A stretch of 64,000 bases of DNA. It comes from Carposina sasakii. Taxonomy: Eukaryota; Arthropoda; Insecta; Lepidoptera; Carposinidae. Position numbers and translations under genes: made by a program. The notes beneath the pieces were generated by a model. It did no database searches. It saw nothing but the letters and a program-made list of their open reading frames with translations, and was not told the origin of the DNA. Below are positions 54,590 to 64,000 of the stretch, piece after piece. How positions within the stretch are numbered: the first letter of the stretch is position 1; each line of letters opens with the position of its first letter. Location: assembly GCA_014607495.2 (NCBI GenBank), contig CP053150.1, forward strand, positions 8,142,495-8,206,494. Direction: 5' to 3'.

Positions 54590-54870
54590 ACATCTCCGCA
54601 CGAGCACGCACGAGCGCGCACCGCGTCTGGAGCTATCCATTCGCCATGGATCGGGCGCACCGCCACGGACGTGTCTGCAATTACCACGGACGACCCTATC
54701 CCACGGTGCGTGTCGGTGCGGGCTGGTCCGCGTCCGCCTACATTTATCACCACGGATCTAGACGCACCGAGACGGACGCGTCTGCATTACCACGGACGCT
54801 CTGTTTCCCACGGTCCGTGGTGCGCGCTCGTGCGCGTCGGTCCGCAATATCACGGACCGTAGGAACCCAC
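54590..54870. repeat. GC-rich degenerate array of CCACGGACG/ACGGTCCGTGG motifs
   Basis: The motifs CCACGGACG, TCCCACGGT, GTGCGCGTCGGTCCG recur on both strands, so ORFs in several frames appear open but share only this pattern. A related fragment is at 52693-52750. Possibly the subterminal repeat region of an unidentified DNA element, cut at 54873 by the next transposon. Confidence 0.55.
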
Positions 54871-54874
54871 CTTA

Positions 54875-56426
54875 AGACTTTAGAGTCCAGTTGGACATCC
54901 ATCTCTATCAACAAAAAAAATATATTAAGGGGTTGCAGCCCCCTCCCCTCTTAAGGGTAGCCTTTTAAATTTTTTTTGGTCTCGTCGTAGACACATCTGA
55001 TACAAACAGCAACAACTCAGGTTTAAATCATCTTAGATACATTAAAAAAAACTGTTTTTAATAGATAAAGATACGGATAAAGTATTCAATATCAAAAATA
55101 TCTAATTTATTAGTACATTAAAATCTAAATTTAATTTTAAATGCATTTTTCTTTTAAAAAATGTACTTTTTTTCTCATTTTTAAAGTTAATTTTTAAAAA
55201 GTGCCTATTATTGTACCTTTTTTTTGCACCTATTTAACAGTATTTGAGTAGCTCTAAATAGATATGACTTTTTTTATTAGCCCCTGCGCAAGCGCGCAAC
55301 ATCTGCGTCGAACACTACAATAAACAAAGAGTGTTTTTACAAATTTATTTTATTTATTTTTACACTTAACACTGTTAGTTAACACACACACAATACTTTT
55401 CAACCACGATTTTAATACAATATTTTTTTATAGCAACTGTTCAAAGTGTTGACCTCTGTTTTGCAAACATGCCGTAGCTCTTATAGCTACTTGATGATCG
55501 CCTCAACATGTCGCGATCTGCACGAATTTCGTTAGCTGCGTCTTGTATTCATTCAAATAACTCTTCACGGGTGTTTACTTTATTAAAATAAACTTTTTGC
55601 TTCATATGACCCCAAAGGAAAAAGTCTAGTGGTGTCATGTCGGGTGAGCGTGGCGGCCAAGCAACACGGCCGCCGCGCCCAATCCATCGCGGATACGAGC
55701 TGTCTAGGAAAGCTCTCTTACGTCACGAGCAAAGTGAGCATTTTTAGCCACATATTTTGGCGATAATTTAAAGGAAGCTCCCTCAATAATTCGGCAAATT
55801 GCGTCTGCAGAAATTCCAAAAACCTCGGGCCATTCAGTGTTTCTGGTAGTTCGATAGGTCCAATCAAAACATCATCGATCATAGCAGCCCACACATTAAT
55901 CGAGAATTCATGCTAGAATGTTGACGGTCTTATAGCTTTGGGATTTTCTTCAAGCCACAAGTGGAGGTCACAAGCGACGTACACTTTAAGCGATCATAAC
56001 TTTAAGGTTTATCAAGACAGAGTTGAAATTTTAGTGTGCTCGTGTAAAATAGCTCAAATACTGATGAATAGGTGTAAAAAAAGTGTACAATTATAGGCAC
56101 TTTTTAAAAATTAACTTTAAAAAGGAGAAAAAAAGTACATTTTTTTAAACAAAAAATGCATTTGAAATTAAATTTAGATTTTAATGTACCAATAAATTTG
56201 ATATTTTTGATATTGAATACTTAGTCCGTATCTTTATCTAATAAAAACAGTTTTTTTAATGTGTCTAAGATGATTTAAAACCTGAGTTGTTGCTGTTTGT
56301 ATCAGACGTGTCTACGACGAGACCAAAAAAATTGAAAAGGCTACCCTTAAGAGGGGAGGGGGCTGCGACCACTTAATATATTTTTTTTGTTGATAGAGAT
56401 GGATGTCCAACTGGACTCTAAAGTCT
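54875..56426. mobile_element. Tc1/mariner-related transposon with 350-bp TIRs
   Basis: TA duplications at 54873-54874 and 56427-56428 flank inverted ends AGACTTTAGAGTCCAGTTGG. The arms pair for about 350 bp (54875-55230 with 56075-56426). The interior 55300-55990 carries transposase remains on the minus strand. Confidence 0.88.
55440..55960 (-). pseudogene. Tc1/mariner-like transposase C-terminal remnant
   Basis: The minus strand reads AWPPRSPDMTPLDFFLWGH followed by MKQKVYFNKVNTREELFE (55585-55665). This is the third catalytic block and C-terminus of an insect mariner-like transposase. A stop follows within the next helix, upstream blocks are only fragmentary, and the N-terminus is absent. 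The TIRs may be kept by trans-acting relatives. Confidence 0.75.
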
Positions 56427-56744
56427 TAGAAGTACCGCCCATATCACACTGTATATAAATGTGATTTCGAGTCTCTAATTTTGTAGATAGGTTCTCTATA
56501 GTGGGCTATTGATATAGCTTTTCGCTTAACATACCCTTTTTGTTACACTCTGTATATCTATCGGGCAAAATTTTTTCATAGACAGATATTAATTATTTCT
56601 CTTAAAAAAATCTTGCTACGCGCGTCTATGTGCATTTATGTAGAAAAACGCAGTATATTTACTCAACTTTGGACTCTAATATCTTAGGAACTAGACATTT
56701 CCCAGGTATGCTTCCATGGAGAAAAATGATCGTGGCAAACTTTT

Positions 56745-58015
56745 CTTGTTCTTATATTTTTTTGTGCCACACTTTGTCGAATGCTTGTTGTATGTCCAAA
56801 AAGGCCGAAGAACAGTACTCTTTGTCTTTCAAGGTATTTCTTATTTTATCTACTACCTACTCTGTGAACTTGTTCCATGGTTGAGTGTTGCTGTCGAAAG
56901 CCTTATTTCTTTCAAGTTCCGGAAGGATTCTGTGTAGTAGTAATTTCTCAAAAACCTTAGATAACACCGGTAGCAGCAATGTAATAGCAATATCTCAAAA
57001 ACCTTAGATAACACCGGTAGCAAGCTAATAGGTCTATAGGACATGACTTCTTTAGTTGGTTTTCCCGTTTCCAAGGTTTCGGGAAATATTGTACTCTTAC
57101 TATGCCATTAAAGAGTGTATTAATAAATACTATGGCTTTTCTTGGGAGTTTGAGCAGTATTTCCTTTGTGATGAGGTCAAATCCTGGCGCTTAGTACCTT
57201 AATTGGACTTGGTGGGAGTGACATTTGCAAGTCTTTGAAAAATATGTTGATAATATCAACATCTTTTTCAAATTCCAAATCACTTGCCTCATTGGGACGG
57301 AATACATTTGCTAGGTGTTGGGCAAATGTAGATGCTTTGTCTTGTGACGTGCGTACCCATTTACCATTGTTTTTTTAAGGGGTATTCCATAATCCTTTGT
57401 GAATTTCCATAGGGAATAGGGAGTAGTAGGTTGAAGCTGTAGCAGTAAGAGATTCTAGTTGTGTTTCTAGAGTGTTGTTGTGCCAGGTGGATAACAAATT
57501 TTTCAAATCTCTATATGCCTTTGTGAATTGTGATTTATCTATTATTAGTCTGGTGTTCTGCCAAATCCGTCTTATTCTCTGTTTCTTGAGAAGTGCAATT
57601 TTTACTTCGACGGGATAATTGTTTTGTTTTCAGGCTTCTTATCAGGAGAAGCTCAGGAGTGCTGAGCCAGCAAGCTTCTTGTATTAGAGACGTAGGTAAT
57701 ATATTTGGTCACTATTTCAATGTCCTCCTCCGTCTTGAGGGCTGTTATCAATGGGATTCTTTGTTCAATGAAATCTTGGAATGACTCCCAATCGGTATGT
57801 TTGTTACATAGTCTTGGTGGAGCTGTTGGTTCCACTAGCATTGTGCTGACAGTTAATAGGACAGGAGTATGATCTAAAGATCCATCATAACACGGTTTGA
57901 TTTTAATGTAGTGCTTACAGAAACCTTTTGTAACAAAGAAGTCCAGGAGATCTGGGAATCTTTTGTCGTCAGTTGGCCAGTATGTTGGTTCGCAAGACGA
58001 AAACACTGTCAGGTT
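56745..58015 (-). pseudogene. Jockey LINE, endonuclease end and RT start
   Basis: The minus strand encodes SSCEPTYWPTDDKRFPDLLDFFVTKG (end of APE-type endonuclease, SLDHTPVLLTVS) at 58015-57653. RT pieces follow: KPTKEVMSYRPISLLPVLSKVFE (about 57060) and AFLDIQQAFDKVWHKK (about 56780). Frameshifts abound. It continues 5' at 61186 on the other side of the RTE insertion. Confidence 0.85.
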
Positions 58016-58027
58016 ATTTTTATCTAT

Positions 58028-61000
58028 CATCATTTATCATCATTTACAGCCCTGAGAAGTTCTCTGTTGGACATAGGCCTCCCCCAACAACCTCCACTCC
58101 GACCCGTCGGAAGCAGCCTGCATCCAACCGACGCCCGCAACCTTGGCCAGGTCATCCGTCCACCTCGCAGGTGGCCTTCCCACGCTGCGCTTGCCGATAC
58201 GTGGTATCCACTCTAGAACTTTCTGACTCTATCGGCCATCAGTTCTTCGAGCTATGTGCCCTGCCCATTGCCACTTCAGCTTGCTGGCCTGTTGAGCTAT
58301 GTCGGTGATCTTTGTACGTCTGCGGATCTCCTCATTTCTGATTCGATCACGTAGAGAGATCCCAAGCATAGCACTCTCCATCGCTCGCTGTGCGATCCTG
58401 AGCTTTTTTATGAGGCACATAGTTAGAGACCACGTCTCGGCACCGTAGGTCATCACCGGCAGCACGCACTGATTGAATGCCTTCTTCTTTAAGGACTGGG
58501 GCATCTTGGACACAAATAAGCTTCGTAGTTTCCCGAACGCTGCCCAGCCGAGTTGGATTCGCCGAGTTACCTCCTTCTCAAAGTTGGACGTACCTAGTTT
58601 GACCGTCTGTCCCAGGTAAACATACTCGTCAACAACTTCAAGCATCGAGCTCCCAACGATATGATCTTCGTCTTGTCCATGTTCATCTTCAGGCCCACCT
58701 GTTGGGAGACTCGATTGAGGCCATCGAGCATTGTGCTTAGATCCTTCAGAGATTCTGCCATGACCACGATGTCGTCTGCGAACCGAAGGTGAGTGATGTA
58801 TTCGCCATTTATATTGATGCCGAGTCCTTTCCATTCGAGAAGCTTAAAGGCGTCTTCCACTGCATTGGTGAAGAGCTTCAGAGAAATAACATCTCCTTGT
58901 CTCACTCCCCTCTGCAACGAAATCGGCTCAGTGCTCCGCTCCTGTACTCGTACCGACATGGTGGCGTTGCTGTATAAACACTTCAGCACTTCGATATATC
59001 GATGGTCAATATGGCACCGCTGGAGAGGCCTCAATACTGCTCATGTCTCGATCGAATCAAAGGCCTTCTCATAGTCCACGAACGCTAGGCATAGTGGCCG
59101 ATTATACTCTTTCGTTTTTTTGTATAATCTGCCGTAGCGTGTGGATATGGTCTATGGTACTAAACCCTTTTCGGAAACCGGCTTGTTCGGGAGGCTGGAA
59201 GTCATCAAACCTGCGAGCAAGACGATACGTGATTACCCTTGAAAACAACTTGTAGACATGGCTCAGAAGCGAGATGGCTCAGAAGTTCTTCAGCAAGGCT
59301 TTATCGCCTTTTTTAAAGAACAGCACCACCACACTTCTGTTCCATGCTTCCGGCGTTACGCCTTCGAGCAGGACGGAATTGAAGAGCCTTTGGAGGACCT
59401 TCAGTACCGGAGTTCCACCCGCTCTTAGAAGCTCTGATGTAATTCCATCGTCGCCCGGCGCTTTGTTGTTTTTAAGTTGTTTAAGGGCAGTCCTAATCTC
59501 GTACATCTGATATCCGGGATGTCTTCAGTATAGTGTCGGGTGAGCTTGGCTCTTGGGTCTTTGCCTAATCTAACAAGTTTAGCGACCGAGGTATATAGCT
59601 GTCCATAGAACCTCTCAATCTCCCTTAGCACCTCTGGTATGGTAGACGCTACACTGCCGTCCTCTGTCTTTAGCTTCGTCAACTGGCTCTGCCCAATAGA
59701 TAATTCTCTTGCGAACACTTTGGAGCCTTGAAAGCCTTGGTTTCGCTCTATTGTCTCCTTAATGCAGCGAGTATTAAAGCTGCGGATGTCGTGTCCCAGA
59801 GACTTGGAGATACGTCTATTGAGCTGCCGATATGCTTCAGCGTCATCAGAGGACTGCAGAGACATTGCGCGCCTTTCCGCCATGAGGTTGAGGGTATGAC
59901 CAGTTAGTTTCTGGGGTCTATTTCTACGGTTAGGTCTAAAGAATTTAGACCCCACCGTGTGGACAGTTTCTACCAGCCTGTTATTTATATCGTCCACTGA
60001 CATGCAATCCTCTAGGCAAGCAAAGCGGTTTGTCAGCTCGAGTTGAAAGCTCTCGGGGTTTTGAATGTGCACGGATGAGGGTCGGAGTGTAGACTTCACT
60101 AGTCGTGATCTCTCCCGTTTGACATTAATATTCAATGTGCCTCGAATCATTCGGTGATCGCTACCGGTTTTCACCCTGTTGATCACTGAGACATCATTGA
60201 ATATCCGTCTATCGGTGGTCAATATGAAGTCTATCTCGTTCCTCGTGTGTTTGTTGGGATGGAGCCAGGTCCATTTCCTATGAGGCGGCTACTTGAAGAA
60301 GAAGTTCATCATAAAGAGTCCCTCCATCTCTAGAAAATCGGCCAGCCTCTGGCCCCTGGGGTTCCTGTCGCCGGATCCAAATTGTCCCACTTTCAACTCA
60401 TTCTCACCTCGCTTGCCCAGTTTCGCATTGAAGTCCCCCATAATAACACAGAAATGAGTTTTAGAGGTATGTATGGCTGTACTTATGTCCTCATACATAA
60501 CCTCCACCTCGTCATCCGGATGCGTCCAGGGCGGCGCGTATACCTGGACGACCTTTAACGAGTACCTTTTTGATACTCTGAGTATCAGGTATGCTACCCT
60601 GTTCGACACACTCGTGATGGATTCGATGCTGTTTACGAGGGACTTGTGGACGATAAACCCAACACCACCCTGGGACTTATATCACCTTCCCGGTGGTAGA
60701 GTAAGTTGCCAGATTTTAGGGTTATCGTATACTCTCCCTGTCTTCGGACCTCAGATAACCCTACAATATCCCACCGCAACTTACTCATTTCCTCTTCCAG
60801 CTCATCGAGCTTTGTGTCCTCCCTCAGCGTGCGCGCATTATACGTCACCAGCGAAAACCCACGCCTATGGTCCATTTTCGAAGCATTTGTCGTCGTACAG
60901 TTGGAACCCACCCGGAGATTCTTAGCACCCCTGGCTCCGGCACTTGACCGGCGCCTGTCAGACACGCCAGTGTCGCCTCCGGAGCCGCCGGGCACTTGGG

Positions 61001-61173
61001 GCCTTCCTAGATTACTACTCATGGGGGGGGGGGTTTGGACCGTAACCTGCCACGCTGATCCAATGTGTGTTGGCGGGTGGTCAGAGCCTCGTTCGTTGTT
61101 CTGCAGGGTGCACCGCGAGCAGGTGAGGATAGCTTGGGTCCCGTTAGAAGTTATATGGGACCCCATACACCCC
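58028..61173 (-). pseudogene. RTE-type LINE, near full length, degenerate
   Basis: A 12-bp TSD ATTTTTATCTAT (58016-58027 and 61174-61185) marks insertion into the jockey endonuclease. The minus strand carries a 5' leader, then AP endonuclease (GFSLVTYNARTLREDTKLDEL, VIMGDFNAKLGKRGENE, TGSDHRMIRGTL). RT follows ([25 protein letters not shown] type, LRFADDIVVMAESL). The C-terminal part has [16 protein letters not shown]. Reading breaks occur at about 60620, 60250, 59490, 59270 and 58620 with stops, so it is inactive. The (ATGATG)n tail is at 58028-58047. Confidence 0.9.
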
Positions 61174-61185
61174 ATTTTTATCTAT

Positions 61186-61412
61186 GCAAGTTTTTAATTG
61201 GCGTCCTCTTGTAGTTGTCAGTCGGGATCCCCAGTTAACACTCTTGGCATTCCAGTCTCCTCCCACAAAGCGACTTGCCAAGGTGTAAAGGTAGTCAGTA
61301 ATCTTATGTTTTGGCGGGCAGTACACTGCAGAAACATTTATACAGAATGATTTTTGGTCGTGAACGTTCCCCTGAATCTGCCAACTTCTGAATCTCCTCA
61401 TTTTCACGATAT
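61186..61412 (-). pseudogene. Jockey LINE endonuclease, middle piece
   Basis: The minus strand encodes CINVSAVYCPPKHKITDYLYTL and FVGGDWNAKSVNWGSRL, the N-terminal half of an APE-type endonuclease (the DWNAK aspartate is catalytic). It is cut by the RTE insertion on one side and a MITE on the other. Confidence 0.85.
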
Positions 61413-61790
61413 TTTTTCTCCATGGAAGCATACCTGGGAACTGTCTGGTTTCCAAAATATTAGGGTACAAAGTTGAGTAAATAGATTGCGATTTTCTGCA
61501 TAAATGCACATTGACACGTCTAGCAAGATTTTTTTCACGAGAAATAATTAATATGTGTCTATAACAAAACTAGCAAAAAAAGTTTTAAAAAATTTACATC
61601 GTTTCCCAGCATTTTTTTTTGGCATAAACTTTCTATATTTGATGTATACAGGGTGTAACAAAAAGGGTATGTTCAGCGAAAAGCTATGTAAATAGCCCAC
61701 TAAAAGGAAAATAGGGTCTTCATAGTGGGCTATTTACATAGCTTTTCGCTTAACATACCCATTTTGTTACAACCTGTAGAATACGTACCC
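61413..61790. mobile_element. ACAGGGTGTAACAAAA-type MITE in jockey endonuclease
   Basis: It contains a 130-bp palindrome (61647-61777: ACAGGGTGTAACAAAAAGGG and inverted GTTACAACCTGT) plus the 'aattaatatgtg...gcaagattttt' body seen at 53570 and 56580. It separates two parts of the jockey endonuclease. Confidence 0.65.
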
Positions 61791-61799
61791 TTCGTTAAG

Positions 61800-62110
61800 G
61801 GTGGCAACGAAAAAACACTCTGTATAGCCATTTTTGTCCTCTACACCGATGGTGGTAGCCTGGATGTGGTCAGTTCTGTAGTGTGGCATTGGATGGTGCT
61901 TGATTGACTTTTTTACAATAACCGCAGTTCCAGCATGGCCTGTACCATCAAGGTGATTTGTGTCATAAATAGATAATGTGATAATCTAATTAGTGATGTA
62001 GCAGTGCAGTGGGTCTCGGATACAGTTTATGTTGGTTCAGGAGCAGCTCTACTTCTAGTTTGTTTGATGTTAGCCCATTTATGTTTCAGGTTCCGTAGTG
62101 CATTCATTTT
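61800..62110 (-). pseudogene. Jockey LINE endonuclease, N-terminal piece
   Basis: The minus strand, over several frames, gives RNLKHKWANIKQT, SETHCTATSLI, then VIVKKS and PHPGYHH-type residues consistent with the start of a jockey endonuclease. With 61186-61412, 56745-58015 and 51795-52150 it forms one dispersed LINE copy. Confidence 0.6.
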
Positions 62111-62497
62111 GTCAGCTTGACGACTAGTGTAGCTATGAGACTCATAAGAGTACTTACTCATTTCTTGTAGGATGATATCAAATGAAATCTACTTTTTTTC
62201 TTGAAAAATAAAAAAAAGTTGGAAAATTCTGGAATTTTATGTGGTTTCACCTTAGAATCATGGTCTGAAATCACCATATCAATATTTGCCTGGCTGTCAT
62301 TCATTCATAACTTAAGTATATTGAATAAGACACGCGATGATCCCACAAATAGAAGTTTCAAAGCTTTTGCCACATATTATTATCGTTATTAAATTGTCAA
62401 TAAGTATAGAATTTTTTATGATATTGTTAGGTAGTAGTAGTCATAGTTCGATATATTCGATAGTCATTTCGAATTATCAATACTTAACTTACTTTTT

Positions 62498-63476
62498 AGG
62501 GTTCCGTACCCAAAGGGTTTTTACCCCCCTATTACTATGGGACCCTATTACTAAGACTTCGCTGTCTGTCTGTCCGTCCGTCTGTCTGTCTGTCTGTCCG
62601 TCTGTCAGCCACCAGGCTGTATCTCAAGAACCACGATAGCTAGAGAGTTGAAATTTTCACATTTTATGTAAGTTATCTGTTGCCGCTATAACAATAAATA
62701 CTTAACAAAATAAAATTAATATTTAAGGGGGCTCCCATAAAACAAATACGATTTTTTTGCCCTTTTTGCTCGATATCAATAATGTCAGCAGGGAGGCACT
62801 TTAAATATTCATAAAATACTCAGTTGTATTTATACATACATACATATACATACATATAATCACGCCTTTATTCCTTACGGGATAGGCAGAGCACCAAGGG
62901 CCGATAGAACCACATGGTGCCACTTTTGACCAATTTTGAGGGTAGGTATAGTTGAAGTGTACAAGTTCGGTTAGTAGTGGCAGGTGGTCAACCCATCGCC
63001 TACAAAACACCAAGACCAAGTATTGTTAGTTTAATAATAAATTAAAATTAAATAATTAATTAAGGGCCCATGGGGCCCCCATACATTTTTTTTAGTTACA
63101 ACTAGAGGACGCCAGCGATTCCGTCTGCGTGGACTACAGAAAAAACAAAATGTCGAAATTATCCGGGACAAAAATATTTTCCCGGGATAAAAGTGTATGT
63201 TAAGTGGGACCTGTCAAAATATATTCCTGAAAACTACATCGAAATCGGTTCAGCCGTTTCTGAGATTAGCGTGCACAAACGCACAGACAAACCGACAAGC
63301 AGACAAAAATCATCGTTTTGTGTCCTATTGCGTTGATAAAGGTCTCCTATAATATTTTTTCTCATATATCTTCCATGTACAGACAGCGATCCGTTACATT
63401 TTTATTATATGTATAGATAGATAGATATGGTACCTACTGTTGTTTACATACCTATAGTCAATGGTACGGAACCCTA
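62498..63476. mobile_element. GGGTTCCGTACC...GGTACGGAACCC inverted-repeat element
   Basis: AGGGTTCCGTACC at 62498 and GGTACGGAACCCT at 63463-63475 are inverted. Behind the left end are '(gtctgtctgtccgtc)n' and 'aagaaccacgatagctagagagttgaaattttcac'; behind the right is 'gcgactccgactcactcttggc'. It contains a '(catacatata)n...cacgccttta' retroposon (62835-63005) and a 63095-63425 retroposon. It is non-coding. Confidence 0.65.
63095..63425 (+). mobile_element. Retroposon copy 1 (CGACTCCGTCCGCGTGGAC type)
   Basis: 'ccagcgattccgtctgcgtggactacagaaaaaac' runs to 'ttacatttttattatatgtatagatagata'. It aligns along its length with 63590-63797 and is a typical RTE/SINE 3' end with (GATA)n-like tail. Confidence 0.65.
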
Positions 63477-63589
63477 CGTGCGCGACTCCGACTCACTCTT
63501 GGCTGGTTTTTAGAATGAATACCGATAAGTTAGCACGGTACCTGTTCGCTAGCTCGGGTCGGCGCGGCGGACAGTTAATATTTAATTTT

Positions 63590-63797
63590 ATTTGTGACTA
63601 GTGGATGCCCGCGACTCCGTCCGCGTGGACTACAGAAAAAACAAAATGTCGAAATTATCTGGGATAAAAAGTAGCCTTTATGTTAAGTGGGACCCGTCAC
63701 AATATATTCCTAAAAACTGCATACAAATCGGTTTAGCCGTTTCTGAGATTAGCGTACAGACAGCGATCCGTTACATTTTTATTATATGTATAGATAA
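63590..63797 (+). mobile_element. Retroposon copy 2, shorter relative of 63095-63425
   Basis: Starts GACTAGTGGATGCCCGCGAC and ends TTATTATATGTATAGATAATAG. It lacks about 100 bp found in copy 1. 63798-64000 shows nothing recognisable. Confidence 0.65.
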
Positions 63798-64000
63798 TAG
63801 ACAGCAGCAGCAGGTAGAAAAGTTAGGGTTCTATTAAAGGTAGCTTTAAAAGATTGATGTTGATTTGTAAAAGATTTTTCTGCCAAGGTGGTTATCGCGA
63901 GTCTTGTAATATTTTGTACTCGTACTTACAGTAAAACATCAACTGACACAATTCAAGTTTCTCTACTCGAGTGCTTTATTAAAGCACGCGGTAAAATGTA

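Noticed and set aside
54507..54954. Three plus-strand ORFs of 84-136 aa
   Set aside because: A degenerate GC-rich repeat keeps all frames open. No domain is seen, and the frames share only repeat-derived composition.
62850..63019. Minus-strand ORF with YMYVCI tract
   Set aside because: Translation of a (CATACATATA)n microsatellite attached to a retroposon.
1..64000. CRISPR arrays, operons, bacterial promoters, tRNA or rRNA genes
   Set aside because: None seen. Spliced genes and insect transposons show this is eukaryotic nuclear DNA, and the tandem repeats found lack CRISPR-like spacing.

Overview
The window is eukaryotic nuclear DNA, most probably from a moth or butterfly (Lepidoptera). Three host genes have GT-AG introns. 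The rest is AT-rich, repeat-packed intron and intergenic DNA. Repeats of types I associate with Lepidoptera include a SINE ending in (CATCAT)n, the GGGTTCCGTACC...GGTACGGAACCC inverted-repeat element, and RTE-type LINEs whose C-terminus reads EAYVQQW. No species can be named from the sequence alone.

Host genes. (1) The 3' end of a TDRD7/tapas-type Tudor-domain gene on + (exons 1-44, 4375-4526, 12673-12833, 13267-13496). (2) A complete SF3B6 (SF3b p14) splicing-factor gene on - (exons 42124-42089, 36679-36561, 32162-31931; 128 aa). (3) The last six exons of a membrane-anchored carboxylesterase/neuroligin-like gene on - (51179-49465). Its upstream exons lie beyond the window or in a very large, repeat-filled intron.

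Mobile DNA. Most of the window is transposons nested inside transposons. Terminal inverted repeats and target-site duplications (TSDs) allow the nests to be read at base level. TDRD7 intron 2 holds an apparently intact piggyBac inside a hAT-like MITE inside a larger inverted-repeat element, which also holds a gutted Ty3/gypsy copy. 13.9-18.1 kb is a MITE carrying a complete PIF/Harbinger element whose transposase and MADF genes interlock on opposite strands. 19.3-30.0 kb is an RTE LINE split by a hAT (8-bp TSD GCAGTTGG). That hAT is split by a second hAT (TSD TTGCACAT), which holds a DUF7869-like transposon, a miniature LTR element and a third hAT. 30.2-31.6 kb is a BEL/Pao remnant with an env-like gene. 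43.0-46.6 kb is a Transib remnant whose ends begin with CACAGTG. 51.8-62.1 kb is a dismembered jockey LINE interrupted by an RTE and several MITEs.

Most notable is a 5.3-kb Penelope-like element that makes up almost all of SF3B6 intron 1. It has about 0.5-kb inverted arms, a 12-bp TSD and a one-sided tail of about 40 bp. Each arm carries a hammerhead-ribozyme motif. The right-arm motif (41795-41846, +) can form all three stems. A 270-bp fold-back relative with the same tail and a 13-bp TSD lies at 52980-53249. Several transposase and RT genes are broken by frameshifts. The piggyBac, the Harbinger gene pair and the mariner (apart from its third catalytic motif) keep open reading frames.
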